From Paenibacillus radicibacter (GTDB lineage Bacteria > Bacillota > Bacilli > Paenibacillales > NBRC-103111), in assembly GCF_024721995.1 (NCBI RefSeq), contig NZ_JANQBC010000010.1, forward strand, positions 62,001 through 126,000: a stretch of 64,000 nt of DNA. Reading direction: 5' to 3'. Made by a program: the position numbers and the translations under genes. The notes below the pieces were generated by a model. It had not been told where the DNA came from, made no database searches, and worked only from the letters and a program-made list of their open reading frames with translations. Positions within the stretch are counted from its first letter, which is position 1; every line of letters starts with the position of its first letter. Shown here piece after piece: positions 55,907-64,000 of this stretch.

Positions 55907-57490
55907 TTACGGTTTCTTACGCTTTACTACACGATAAGGTCGCATCATATCATGGTCCTCATGCTCGAGCATATGACAATGCCACACATATTGCCCTGTG
56001 TATGGACCGAATCTTGCGATGATTTGCGTGACTTGACCAGGCTTTGCCTTCACGGTATCCTTCCATCCACGATCATTCGCATCGGGCTTGGTTGGCGGTC
56101 CGGTGAAGCGTATTTTTTTCGTGCGAGTATAGTATTCAACATCAAAAGGGCGGAACTGCAAGATTTGGAAATGAACCAGATGGAGATGGATTGGATGGGT
56201 GTCCGTTGTCGTATTGACCAAATTCCAGATTTCCTTCGTACCTAGAACTGGCTTCTCGGTGACGGGCATATCCCAATGTTGGTTGTTCAGTAGAAGCAGT
56301 AATCTTCCATATTGATCTACGGTTTCGTCTAAGGATAATTGCCGTACTTTCGCAACATTGGCGCGTGTTAGCTTTGGAATAAACGATAATCTTGCCGGTA
56401 TTTGACTCTTATCTGGACATTTGAGTGGTTGATTCACACGGAATTGCATGATTCTTCCGGTTGTAGCGGGATTTAAATTCGTACTCACTCCCATTGGATA
56501 AGGAGCTTCAGCATTGTTGGTCATGATGATGGATTTGCCTTTGAATTTTGAGAAGTCAATAATAATGTCTGCGCGTTCAGCCGGTGCAATCAGGAGTTGT
56601 TTGAGCTTAACGGGTTTCTCAAGTAGCCCCCCATCCGTTCCGATCTGGTAGAAGGATTGCCCAGAGCTTAGTTTTATATTGTAGAATCGATCATTGGATG
56701 CATTGAGTATTCGGAAGCGATATTTGCGAGGTTCCACATTTAGATAAGGCCATACTTTTCCGTTCACGACAATTGATTCTGCGAAATATTCAGGGACGAC
56801 GGAGGGGTCAGGGAGATTCCGCTTAGTAGGTGTAGGTGTAGCATGATGCATCCCAGGCAAAGGCTCACTTGGGTAATAGAGAGATCCGTCGCTATTCAAG
56901 GTGCGGTCTGCAATCATGAGTGGAATTTCGTATCGCCCTTTAGGAAGGTGCAGGCAAGCTTCTGCTTTGTCACGGATGAGATAGAAGCCTGCTAATCCGG
57001 CATAAACATTAAGCCTTGTAATACCAATCGCATGGTCGTGATACCAGAGGGTTGTCGCCCGTTGGCGATTGGGGTATGTATACACTTTTTGTGTATAGGT
57101 AGGGCCAGTATGTTTGAAACCTCTAGTAAACCATGATTCTGGGTAGCCATCGCTATTCGCTCGTACTCGGGCTCCATGGAGATGAACAACATTGCGAACT
57201 CGAGGGAATCGTTTCTCCGCACCATGAACCGTCGTATCCACAGGAAGCAAATGCTTGCGAGGTAAGTCGCTCTCCCAGAGAACTTTCACCTCTTCGCCAC
57301 GTTGTACTTCAAAGGTCGGACCAGGGAACTGTCCGTTATAGCCCCATAATGTTGTTGCTGGTAAATCCCGATGCAAGGAATACTTGAATTGTTTCATTCT
57401 GACTCGATAGTGTGAGACACCATCTTTTCTAGAAAACGGTCTGATCGTCTTAGGAATAGGCAAGGGATCAACGAACTGGGCTAGAGGCAT
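55907..57490 (-). CDS. cotA: Multicopper oxidase, CotA-like laccase
   Basis: A 527-residue three-domain multicopper oxidase, like the Bacillus outer spore-coat laccase/bilirubin oxidase. All four copper-ligand motifs are present: VVHLHGA, LWYHDHAIG, HPIHLHLVHF and YVWHCHMLEHEDHDMMRPY, the last holding the T1 His-Cys-His with a downstream Met. ATG 57490 has GGAAGG 9 bases before it and aligns with the CotA N-terminus (MPLAQFVDPLPIP against MTLEKFVDALPIP); the frame extends 11 codons further without a ribosome binding site. No signal peptide, as for CotA. Suggests a spore former. Confidence 0.92.
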   Translation of the reverse strand: MPLAQFVDPLPIPKTIRPFSRKDGVSHYRVRMKQFKYSLHRDLPATTLWGYNGQFPGPTFEVQRGEEVKVLWESDLPRKHLLPVDTTVHGAEKRFPRVRNVVHLHGARVRANSDGYPESWFTRGFKHTGPTYTQKVYTYPNRQRATTLWYHDHAIGITRLNVYAGLAGFYLIRDKAEACLHLPKGRYEIPLMIADRTLNSDGSLYYPSEPLPGMHHATPTPTKRNLPDPSVVPEYFAESIVVNGKVWPYLNVEPRKYRFRILNASNDRFYNIKLSSGQSFYQIGTDGGLLEKPVKLKQLLIAPAERADIIIDFSKFKGKSIIMTNNAEAPYPMGVSTNLNPATTGRIMQFRVNQPLKCPDKSQIPARLSFIPKLTRANVAKVRQLSLDETVDQYGRLLLLLNNQHWDMPVTEKPVLGTKEIWNLVNTTTDTHPIHLHLVHFQILQFRPFDVEYYTRTKKIRFTGPPTKPDANDRGWKDTVKAKPGQVTQIIARFGPYTGQYVWHCHMLEHEDHDMMRPYRVVKRKKP

Positions 57491-57685
57491 AGCATCTGTC
57501 CTTCCTATATAGTCTGTTTTCATATTATGTTTTCTGCGTTAGGGGAGTGTTAGGCGTAGGTTGCTACTCTACCCAGTTAGTTAGAGGGTGAGTCGATTTT
57601 TTTAGAAGGAAACCTCTTGTTCCAAGTCGAATTCCTTTAAAATCCTTTTCCGATACATATCTAAATACAACCGGAGGTTCATTCT

Positions 57686-58438
57686 ATGAGACTAGCAGTC
57701 CTATCTGATACACATGGCAATGCAACAGCACTTGAAGCTGTAATTCAAGATTTGAGAGGGCAAAGTCCTGATGCGGTTGTATTTCTTGGCGATATGGTGA
57801 TGCGCGGACCAAGTCCAAGTGAATGCATTGAGCTTGTACGCTCACTAAATCCGTTAACTGTTTTGCGAGGCAATTATGATGATTTATTTACTCGTTTCCC
57901 TAGGCAGGGTTGGGAACCGAAGAATCATAAAGAAGAGCTTATCTTGCGAGCATTTGAATATGATTGTGAACGAATTTCAGTTAAAGATAAGGAGTGGCTG
58001 GGGAACTTGCCTACAGGGTTTCATGATGTACTTAACGGAGTACCAACGGAGATGCACCACGCAAGTTCCAAGTCGCTCATTGATATCGTATACCCATGGG
58101 CGACTTTGGACGAGCTGGATACGCTGCATGCGGATAATCAGACGAAGTTATTACTTTATGGGCACATTCATCATGCTTATGTGCGTCAAGGCAGAGGGAG
58201 ATTGGTTGTGAATTGCGGCAGTATTGGTACGCCGTTCGATGGAGATAATCGGGCAAGTTATGCGATTGTTGATCTGATGGGTTCAGATATAGCAGTTCAA
58301 CTGCGCAGAGTTACCTATGATGTGGAACAAGCGATTGCGATTGCAATAGAGCGTGATATGCCAGACAGGGAGAGCTTTGCTTATGCACTTCGTACGGCTC
58401 AATATCCTTACAACCAAGTCAGACAGCCTTCTAATTAG
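57686..58438 (+). CDS. Calcineurin-like metallophosphoesterase (YfcE/MJ0936 type)
   Basis: A 250-residue dimetal phosphoesterase. Motifs: LAVLSDTHGN (D-x-H), VFLGDMVMRGP (GD), LRGNYDD (GN-x-D), and LLYGHIHHAYV (GH-x-H) with VNCGSIGTP. The substrate is unknown. CCGGAGG precedes the ATG. Its TAG stop overlaps the stop of the convergent MBL-fold gene by 4 bases. Confidence 0.9.
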   Translation: MRLAVLSDTHGNATALEAVIQDLRGQSPDAVVFLGDMVMRGPSPSECIELVRSLNPLTVLRGNYDDLFTRFPRQGWEPKNHKEELILRAFEYDCERISVKDKEWLGNLPTGFHDVLNGVPTEMHHASSKSLIDIVYPWATLDELDTLHADNQTKLLLYGHIHHAYVRQGRGRLVVNCGSIGTPFDGDNRASYAIVDLMGSDIAVQLRRVTYDVEQAIAIAIERDMPDRESFAYALRTAQYPYNQVRQPSN

Positions 58439-59181
58439 AACCATTCACCGTCCTGCGGAATAACGACTTGATCAATTACACGTTCCGCAATGAGTCGTTC
58501 ACGAAGATCCCTTCTTGTGACTAGACAATGATTAATTGTATCCATATGAACAGCGATGACCTTCGTATAAGGTGCGAATTGGGATACTTGAATAACATCA
58601 TTCGCATCCATTGTAATCGGATCACCCACGTTAAATTGCGCACCGCCGCTGTTTACGATAGTAACGTCAGGCTGATAGGATTCGAGTGCCAGCCGGACAT
58701 CATCGCACCAAATTGTATCGCCAGCAATGTATAAGGTTGGCTCTCCTTCAGCTTGGAAAATAAACCCCGAGACGCGGCCCATCTTCTCACCAATCTCACC
58801 TGTTCCGTGCTGCCCTGAAGTACGAATGATGGTAATGCCTTGAAAGTTATAGGTTTGCTCAACGGAAGTGACATCCGCAAATCCATTTACTTGTATGGAT
58901 GTCTCATTCCCGGGTTGGCATATGATTGGAATATGCTTCGGGATCGCTGCAATTGCAGCTTGATCGAAGTGATCTTGGTGCAAGTGTGTGACAAGAACTA
59001 CATCTGGATTACTTATTTCATCTATCGGCATTTGCAAAGGTACAAGTGGATTTCTTCTAGTATTACTTGAGTTAACGATTGGCGGGTTCACGTCCTTATC
59101 GCTAAACATCGGATCGATCAAGAATTGAACATCTGCATATTCCACCCATAGGGTAGCATGACGAATAAGTCTAATTTGCAT
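58435..59181 (-). CDS. Metallo-beta-lactamase-fold hydrolase (UlaG-like)
   Basis: A 248-residue MBL-fold protein. The metal motif is VTHLHQDHFD (H-x-H-x-DH) and other ligands are in GTGEIG (His in SGQHG), IAGDTIW and VIAVHMDTINHC. The length and N-terminus (MQIRLIRHATLWVEY) match the UlaG/UPF0173-like lactonase group; the substrate is unknown. ATG 59181 follows AAGAGGTG; the frame extends three codons to a GTG inside that ribosome binding site. Tail-to-tail overlap with the phosphoesterase gene. Confidence 0.87.
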   Translation of the reverse strand: MQIRLIRHATLWVEYADVQFLIDPMFSDKDVNPPIVNSSNTRRNPLVPLQMPIDEISNPDVVLVTHLHQDHFDQAAIAAIPKHIPIICQPGNETSIQVNGFADVTSVEQTYNFQGITIIRTSGQHGTGEIGEKMGRVSGFIFQAEGEPTLYIAGDTIWCDDVRLALESYQPDVTIVNSGGAQFNVGDPITMDANDVIQVSQFAPYTKVIAVHMDTINHCLVTRRDLRERLIAERVIDQVVIPQDGEWF

Positions 59182-59319
59182 ACAAAGCACCTCTTATCTT
59201 TATAATTGGGAGCAAGAATATTTCCTAATAATAGGATAACGAAATAAGAGGCATTCGAATATAACTTAGTGAAACGAATGAGAGGGATTCTTTTTCAAAG
59301 TGAAAGGATAGGTCATTAG

Positions 59320-59748
59320 ATGAATCATTCCATGATTGATGATACAGATTATATGATCCTGAAGCATTTACAGCTAAATGGAACCTTGTCCCAAAAGGAA
59401 CTTGGGCAACTTGTTCACTTAACAGGGCAGGCAGTGGGTGCGCGAGTACGGAGGCTGCAAGATGAGGGGATTATTGAAGGTTATACGATTCGGGTTAATC
59501 CTGATAAGCTCGGGCAATCGGTGCAATCCTTCGTTACGTTGTTCATGAAATCACCGAATGCCCATCAGCAGTTGCAGTCCTATGTTATGCAAAATGATGC
59601 GATTATGGAATTACATCGTGTAAGTGGTGAGGGTTGTTATTGGATGCGTGTACGGGTAAGTAATCATCAGGAACTGAGTACGTTGTTAGATGAACTTCTG
59701 CATTACGGTAATTACAAAGTGAGCTTATCGATTAATCAGGTGAAATGA
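59320..59748 (+). CDS. Lrp/AsnC-family transcriptional regulator
   Basis: A 142-residue feast/famine regulator. The N-terminal winged HTH (DDTDYMILKHLQLNGTLSQKELGQLVHLTGQAVGARVRRLQDEGIIEGY) and C-terminal RAM domain (SFVTLFMKSP, MELHRVSGEGCYWMRVRV) are complete. The ligand is likely an amino acid, unknown. AAAGGATAGG precedes the ATG. Its 3' end overlaps the convergent ogt gene by 24 bases. Confidence 0.9.
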   Translation: MNHSMIDDTDYMILKHLQLNGTLSQKELGQLVHLTGQAVGARVRRLQDEGIIEGYTIRVNPDKLGQSVQSFVTLFMKSPNAHQQLQSYVMQNDAIMELHRVSGEGCYWMRVRVSNHQELSTLLDELLHYGNYKVSLSINQVK

Positions 59749-60258
59749 GCCTTCGAGTGCAAGCAGCTGCTTCTTTATCTCTAACCCGCCTCGATAACCG
59801 CTGAGCGAACCATCTTTTCCAATGACGCGGTGACAGGGTATGGTGAGGAGTAGTGGATTAGCGCCAATGGCAGTGCCTACAGCTCGTACGGCAGCTGGTT
59901 TCTGAATGTGATGAGCAATATCGGAGTATGTCATCGTCTGTCCATAGGGGATATGGCACAAAGCTTCCCACACCTCACGTTGAAATGTTGTACCCTGATA
60001 ATCACTTGGCAACGTGAAAGCATGAAGGTTTCCTTGTAAATAGTTGATGATCTCTTGCTTATAAGGCTGCATACCTTGTTCATCTTGGACCAAATCTTGT
60101 TTTGGAAAATGCTTCTTCACCCATGTCTCCAATTCTTCAATTGGAGCATGCTGCGATCCGACATAGCATAGCCCCTTGGATGTTGCCGCGATATGAAAAT
60201 GCCATTCTTCTAGCTCAATTGTTGCCCAGCGAATGGGTTCATGAGATGGATTCGTCAT
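59725..60258 (-). CDS. ogt: Methylated-DNA-[protein]-cysteine S-methyltransferase
   Basis: Suicide repair enzyme that takes methyl groups from O6-methylguanine, 177 residues. The active-site motif is PCHRVIGKDGSLSGYRGG (nucleophile Cys about residue 145), with the HTH-like FQREVWEALCHIPYGQTMTYSDIA and the Asn hinge GANPLLLTIPCHR. Its start overlaps the adaA end by 20 bases, so the two are translationally coupled; in B. subtilis the equivalent second gene is adaB. Confidence 0.93.
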   Translation of the reverse strand: MTNPSHEPIRWATIELEEWHFHIAATSKGLCYVGSQHAPIEELETWVKKHFPKQDLVQDEQGMQPYKQEIINYLQGNLHAFTLPSDYQGTTFQREVWEALCHIPYGQTMTYSDIAHHIQKPAAVRAVGTAIGANPLLLTIPCHRVIGKDGSLSGYRGGLEIKKQLLALEGSFHLINR

Positions 60259-60844
60259 GGTATTTCTCCTCCTTCATTTCTTTTATCTGTTTGTCGCGAT
60301 ATGCTGCGGGTGTGAGCCCGGTTTTCTTTTTGAAAAGGGTAATGAAATAAGGCGTATTCGGAATTCCTACTTGCTCTGCAATTTCCGCAATGGACAAGTT
60401 GGAGTGATCAAGTAACTCACAGGCTTTATTGATTCGTAATTGTTGAATGTAGTTAACAGGAGTTAGACCCGTCACTTGTTTGAATACACGATGAAGATGG
60501 TAAGGGCTGCCGTGACAGTGATCGGCAAGTTTCTCAAGCGAAAGATTCTCATGGAAATGGTTGTCGATATAAAATTTCATCTGAGCTACCCATTCTTCGT
60601 TCGGCAGCTTCTCACCCGTTGGTTTGCATCGTTTACAAGGACGGAATCCATCTCTAAGTGCTTCGAGATAATTATTAAAAATACGCACATTGGACTTGAG
60701 CGGAGCTTTGGATTTACAAGATGGTTTGCAGAAGATCCCTGTCGTCTTTACGGCATAAATAAAGGTTCTGTCATACGTCGAATCGTTGCTTAGGATCGCT
60801 TGCCACTTTTCATCAGATAGATCATGTTCGGGTTTGTGGGTCAT
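60239..60844 (-). CDS. adaA: AdaA: methylphosphotriester methyltransferase and AraC-type activator
   Basis: A 201-residue sensor of DNA alkylation. The N-terminal Ada Zn domain has four Cys in GIFCKPSCKSKAP and FRPCKRCKP; the first Cys is the methyl acceptor from phosphotriesters. The C-terminal AraC HTH pair covers residues 95-190 (LSLEKLADHCHGSPYHLHRVFKQVTGLTP and LSIAEIAEQVGIPNTPYFITLFKKKTGLTP). Methylation turns it into an activator of its own operon with ogt. GGAGGTG 9 bases before ATG 60844 fixes the start. Confidence 0.93.
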   Translation of the reverse strand: MTHKPEHDLSDEKWQAILSNDSTYDRTFIYAVKTTGIFCKPSCKSKAPLKSNVRIFNNYLEALRDGFRPCKRCKPTGEKLPNEEWVAQMKFYIDNHFHENLSLEKLADHCHGSPYHLHRVFKQVTGLTPVNYIQQLRINKACELLDHSNLSIAEIAEQVGIPNTPYFITLFKKKTGLTPAAYRDKQIKEMKEEKYHDESIS

Positions 60845-61037
60845 TATGTGTTCACCTCCATTAACAGTATAACCCTTGAAAAAGTGATTTGTACGGTTTA
60901 GGGAATGGATGCGCAAGATAGTGAAATATGAGGATAAGGACTTAGGAAGGATTTACTAGTTGAAATTTATTGTCGTATAATAGCAGGAGTCTGACAAATC
61001 TAGTATTTAACATCAAATATATGGAGTGACGTTCATC

Positions 61038-62051
61038 ATGTGGATGGTTATGGGGATATTTGGCTTACTTGTATTTCTTGCAGGGATAGGGATTTTGCTG
61101 CACGCAGTATTTAAAGGAACGGGCAAAACCTTACTGTATGGTGGGGTTGCACTTGGAGGATACATACTCTTCATGTTATGCGGTTATCAGGTGATGCAGG
61201 ATGTGAACGCGAAGCCTGTGCAAGTAGAAGCTGCGATTCAAGAGAAAGTACCAGCAGAGCAGCCATTAGAAGAAGAGAAGAAAGTAGAGACAGCGGAAAC
61301 AGCTGAGACAACGACTACGAATACGTCGACGACGACAAACACGACTACGGGTCTAGATCCAGCACTTGTTGCATGGCTAGCTATTTGGCAGGAAGAGCGG
61401 GCAAAGTTAGTATTAACACCCAATAATCTAACGACGGAACCTGCTACAAGTGGTAAAGGTAAAGAAGTAAGTAAGCAGCCAGTTAAAGGGAATCCACCGG
61501 CGAAGCAGCCTGCGACTTCAAACGTAGATCCAACTCCGCAACCTCAAGCGACGAAAGAACCAAGCAAGCCTGTGGAAACGCCTAAAGATCAAGGAACAGA
61601 GCAGCCGAAAGGCGAACAGTCTCAAGAGACGAAGCCTGAACCACCGAAAGATACGAGTTCTAATGGTAGTGAACTTACGAAATTAGGTGGAATTGGGGAT
61701 ACACTTTCCGCCTTTATTAAGAATTATGGTGAGAAAGCGGGAACTTTAGAGAATGCAACTTTTAAAAGCGGCAAACTTAAGGCAACATTCCTAGCGAATA
61801 ACCGAGCGATCTCGATGGATTATGCATATAGCGGCACACTAGGTGAGGCTATGGATTTTGTAAAAGATCGTATCCCCAATGATGCTGTGAGAGTGAAGGA
61901 AAAGACAGTTAGCAACAACTTGTTGATTCAATACAAGAGTGATCTGCTCTCCATGGTTGTGAGTCACAGCGATTTTGTCGTTGTCATTGCGAAGAATGCG
62001 AATGATACCGTTCAAGCGATTAGTATGACCTTAGGTACGGTTAGTCAATAA
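61038..62051 (+). CDS. Hypothetical membrane-anchored protein with Pro/Thr/Glu-rich linker
   Basis: A 337-residue protein of unknown function. Two hydrophobic helices occupy residues 1-20 and 33-53. Residues 60-210 form a low-complexity Thr/Pro/Glu/Lys linker (ETAETTTTNTSTTTNTTTG, then repeated KQP/KEP/KPE motifs). Residues 215-337 form a compact alpha/beta domain (LTKLGGIGDTLSAFIKNYGEKAGTLENATF...SMVVSHSDFVVVIAKN). Its arrangement suits a wall-spanning protein with an outer domain. ATG 61038 follows GGAGTGA; the frame extends four codons to GTG 61026 inside the ribosome binding site. Confidence 0.8.
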   Translation: MWMVMGIFGLLVFLAGIGILLHAVFKGTGKTLLYGGVALGGYILFMLCGYQVMQDVNAKPVQVEAAIQEKVPAEQPLEEEKKVETAETAETTTTNTSTTTNTTTGLDPALVAWLAIWQEERAKLVLTPNNLTTEPATSGKGKEVSKQPVKGNPPAKQPATSNVDPTPQPQATKEPSKPVETPKDQGTEQPKGEQSQETKPEPPKDTSSNGSELTKLGGIGDTLSAFIKNYGEKAGTLENATFKSGKLKATFLANNRAISMDYAYSGTLGEAMDFVKDRIPNDAVRVKEKTVSNNLLIQYKSDLLSMVVSHSDFVVVIAKNANDTVQAISMTLGTVSQ

Positions 62052-62087
62052 CAACTGGAATAAGGAATTTAATTAGAGAAATAAGGA

Positions 62088-62120
62088 ACGCGCCCTTTTT
62101 TGGGCGTGTTTTTCTTTTTT
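62088..62120 (+). terminator. Intrinsic terminator after the membrane-anchored protein gene
   Basis: ACGCGCCC-TTTTTT-GGGCGTGT (one wobble) followed by TTTTCTTTTTT. Confidence 0.88.
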
Positions 62121-62124
62121 AAAG

Positions 62125-62208
62125 TTGACAAATAATTCAATCTTTATTAAGATCTATTTTAACAAGTGTCTAATTAGATGATTATTAAATTAGAATGAAA
62201 TTACATTC
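62125..62208 (+). promoter_or_regulatory. Promoter and candidate operators of the ArsR-family gene
   Basis: TTGACA (62125-62130), a 17-base spacer and TAAGAT (62148-62153). Two inverted repeats follow: CTAATT (62170-62175) with AATTAG (62188-62193), and GAATG (62193-62197) with CATTC (62204-62208), the latter ending 11 bases before the ribosome binding site AGGAGG region. Either could be the autoregulatory operator. Confidence 0.6.
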
Positions 62209-62226
62209 ATTCAAGGAGGTGCTTGT

Positions 62227-62844
62227 ATGCAGCTTAGTAAAATTGTCAGTTATCACAAAGCATTAGCAGACCCGACACGTATTAAGATGTTGATTCTGCT
62301 TGCAGATGGAGAGAGTAGCGGTCAGATGCTGGCGGAGAAGTTAAGTGTTACTCCAGCAACGATTACCCATCATGCGGCTAAGCTTCGAGAAGCGAGTCTC
62401 ATTAACGAGCGGCGGGAGAAGAATACGATTTATTTTACACTGAACGATTACTTCATTAAGAACAATGCAATGGCAACTGCAAATCTAATTTATCGCAAAA
62501 CGGCCTTAACAGGAGATGAGGACATGCTGGATAATCAAGATCAGAATGAGCGGATGCGTACATCCGTGTTGAACAATTTCTATACAGCGGCAGGGAAGCT
62601 GAAGCATATCCCCGCGCAGTATAAGAAGAAGCTTATCGCTCTGGAGTATATGGTGATGAAGCTGGAGAAGGGTAAGAAATACCCGGAGAAAGAGCTGAAT
62701 GAATTTATTAAGACATTCCATGAGGATTTTGCGACGATTCGCCGGGAGTTCATTATGCATCAGTTTATGTTTAGGGAAAACGAAGTGTATGAGATGAACC
62801 CGCAGGAGTTATGGACGGACTGGCGGACGGTGGGGAGTAAGTAA
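62227..62844 (+). CDS. ArsR-family regulator with C-terminal DUF2087
   Basis: A 205-residue protein. Residues 1-80 are an ArsR-type winged HTH (YHKALADPTRIKMLILLADGESSGQMLAEKLSVTPATITHHAAKLREASLI). No ArsR metal-binding Cys motif is present. Residues 125-195 form a DUF2087 domain (KKKLIALEYMVMKLEKGKKYPEKELNEFIKTFHEDFATIRREFIMHQFMFRE), often attached to such regulators; its ligand is unknown. AAGGAGGTG lies 6 bases before ATG. Neighbouring target genes are not evident. Confidence 0.88.
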   Translation: MQLSKIVSYHKALADPTRIKMLILLADGESSGQMLAEKLSVTPATITHHAAKLREASLINERREKNTIYFTLNDYFIKNNAMATANLIYRKTALTGDEDMLDNQDQNERMRTSVLNNFYTAAGKLKHIPAQYKKKLIALEYMVMKLEKGKKYPEKELNEFIKTFHEDFATIRREFIMHQFMFRENEVYEMNPQELWTDWRTVGSK

Positions 62845-62845
62845 G

Positions 62846-62870
62846 AGGCGGCTGCGAGAGCCGTCTTTTT
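62846..62870 (+). terminator. Intrinsic terminator after the ArsR gene
   Basis: AGGCGGCT-GCGAG-AGCCGTCT (one wobble) followed by TTTTT. Confidence 0.85.
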
Positions 62871-63014
62871 AATATCATTAAATTTACAAATAATATAAAT
62901 TTATCCATAAAAATATAAAAGTATCCCTTGTTGATTACTGGGCTATGGTACATGATGGAATGTAACAAACATGCACTTGTACATATTTTTTAAAATGGAA
63001 AAAAGGAGGAATCG

Positions 63015-63023
63015 ATGGTTTAG
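63015..63023 (+). other. Minimal two-codon reading frame (ATG GTT TAG) behind a perfect ribosome binding site
   Basis: AAGGAGGA (63003-63010) is followed at ideal distance by ATG GTT TAG. It lies in the 275-base gene-free stretch before the fibronectin-type gene, which otherwise holds TTCAT direct repeats (63027-63050) and nothing else I recognise. It could be a leader mini-ORF or the remnant of a lost gene. Confidence 0.35.
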
Positions 63024-63119
63024 GAGTTGTTCATAGTTCATTGTTCATGAGATCGACCACATGTTAAAAGCTTAAATTCGATATGAATCGTAATTTAGAA
63101 TTTAATAGGGGTGATTATT

Positions 63120-64000
63120 CTGCGTCCAATTTCGAGGAAAAAATCCAGATACTTCATGAATCTATTTATGGTTGCTGTACTATTCTTAGGTATGTTATTT
63201 CAAGCATCTGCCGTATTTGCAGAAGAATCAAAGGTTCTCGAGCAAGGGAACGTAATTACGACTCCGGAAGTTCCCGCTCAGAATGAACAGGAAACGAAGT
63301 CAACTACAGTGACACCTGATCCAGGGGTGGAGACAACAGACCCAGATGCTCCTCAAAACTTACGATTGAAGGAAGGCTCGATAACTGATAAAGGTGCCAC
63401 GATTGAGTGGAATCTTGATCCAAACAAAAATGATATTGAAGTGTGGTATATCAATGAAAAAGGTGAAGATGAATATCTGGATTGGGGTAACAGTGGAAGT
63501 AAAGTGATAGGGAAATTAAGCCCAGGCACGACTTATAAGTTATTTATTACGTGGTATGAGCGACCAGCAACAATGGCTCACAAGAGTAATCTGATTGATC
63601 TGACTACTCGTGCAGATAATACCACCCCATCTCCGACTCCTGAACCTGCTGTAGCAGGAGCTAGAAATTTAAAGTTTAGCGAGGTAACTCATAACTCTGT
63701 GAAATTAAATTGGGATCCTGCTCCAGGTATCGAGCATTATTGGATCTGGCAACCGAAGAACCCAGATGATATGAATACGCCGACTAAAGATACTTATATC
63801 TTCTGGGCAAATGGAGGAGAACAAACAGTAGGTGGACTAGATTCTGAGAAGACATACACCTTCTTTGTAGGCCCAGATGGTGTCCAATCTGAGAATCTTA
63901 AGCCACAGCAGAAGAGTAATCCAGTTACATTCACGACGCTCAAGAATACGACTGAATACCCCGATCCTCCACTCACTCCACCAAGTAATCTGAAGGTTAT
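63120..64000 (+). CDS. Secreted fibronectin-type surface protein, N-terminal part (runs off the window)
   Basis: An open frame continues to the window edge (about 293 codons visible). The N-terminus has a basic region (RPISRKKSRYF), a hydrophobic core and a cleavage-like ASAVFAEE, that is, a signal peptide. After a Pro/Thr-rich stretch, two fibronectin-type-III-like modules appear (APQNLRLKEGSITDKGATIEWN, and ARNLKFSEVTHNSVKLNWDPAPG) separated by a TPSPTPEPA linker; a third begins at PPSNLKV. Start choice: CTG 63120 has GGGGTGAT just upstream, ATG 63156 lacks a ribosome binding site but is in frame, and GTG 63111 lies inside the binding site. Function probably adhesive or polysaccharide-related; the decisive domain may be beyond the window. 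Confidence 0.78.
   Translation, partial: MRPISRKKSRYFMNLFMVAVLFLGMLFQASAVFAEESKVLEQGNVITTPEVPAQNEQETKSTTVTPDPGVETTDPDAPQNLRLKEGSITDKGATIEWNLDPNKNDIEVWYINEKGEDEYLDWGNSGSKVIGKLSPGTTYKLFITWYERPATMAHKSNLIDLTTRADNTTPSPTPEPAVAGARNLKFSEVTHNSVKLNWDPAPGIEHYWIWQPKNPDDMNTPTKDTYIFWANGGEQTVGGLDSEKTYTFFVGPDGVQSENLKPQQKSNPVTFTTLKNTTEYPDPPLTPPSNLKV

Noticed and set aside
63083-63286. 67-codon plus-strand frame near the right edge
   Set aside because: It is out of frame with the clear signal peptide and fibronectin-type reading frame that covers the same bases.

Overview
The window looks like chromosomal DNA of a Paenibacillus-type member of the Bacillota. Ribosome binding sites are strong GGAGG boxes, sigma-A promoters are of TTGACA/TATAAT type, and there are many U-tailed hairpin terminators. 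Three secreted proteins carry the copper-amine-oxidase-like (stalk) domain typical of Paenibacillaceae, and genes resembling sfp, tagO, cotA, aadK and adaA/ogt of Bacillus relatives are present. Most of the window has moderate GC; the CRISPR block and parts of the surface-protein genes at 22-26.6 kb are visibly richer in AT.

Layout. 1-13 kb: the end of sbcC, a small unknown gene behind a MITE-like element, a secreted gamma-glutamyltransferase, an Sfp-type phosphopantetheinyl transferase, an EamA transporter with a long structured leader, and a five-gene oligopeptide ABC importer. 12.7-14.2 kb: pgmB and a PAP2 phosphatase on the minus strand. 14.4-19.1 kb: a TetR-controlled operon (NCS1 nucleobase permease, DUF917, hydantoinase/oxoprolinase). 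19.2-26.6 kb: a promoter and short RNA ending in a terminator, a second MITE copy, a CHASE2-adenylate cyclase-FecR protein interrupted by two compensating frameshifts, an NHL-repeat protein, a Fur-controlled heme-degrading monooxygenase and a leucine-rich-repeat surface protein. 26.7-33.1 kb: a MATE pump, a kinase-acetyltransferase fusion, two Nudix enzymes, a GNAT and two methyltransferases.

33.1-47.2 kb: a complete type I-C CRISPR-Cas system (cas3, cas5c, cas8c, cas7, cas4, cas1, cas2) lying between two same-strand arrays, one with 32 repeats plus a degenerate terminal copy and one with 52 repeats. The two repeat families differ only in the hairpin loop, and the oldest repeat of array 2 carries the array-1 loop. 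Both leaders share an inverted-repeat element, and each leader ends in a hairpin next to the first repeat.

47.2-64 kb: an ankyrin protein, tagO, a serine beta-lactamase-like hydrolase, an AadK-like nucleotidyltransferase, a CRP/FNR regulator divergent from a flavin fumarate-reductase-like lipoprotein with two FNR-type boxes between them, an M42 aminopeptidase, a CotA-like laccase, a phosphoesterase, an MBL-fold hydrolase, Lrp/AsnC, the adaptive alkylation response pair adaA-ogt, an unknown membrane protein, an ArsR-DUF2087 regulator, and the start of a fibronectin-type surface protein that runs off the window.

The most promising places for something new are the array trailers and leaders of the I-C system, the EamA leader at 5.73-5.91 kb, and the short terminated RNA at 19.25-19.36 kb. 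No complete undescribed multi-gene system was recognised.
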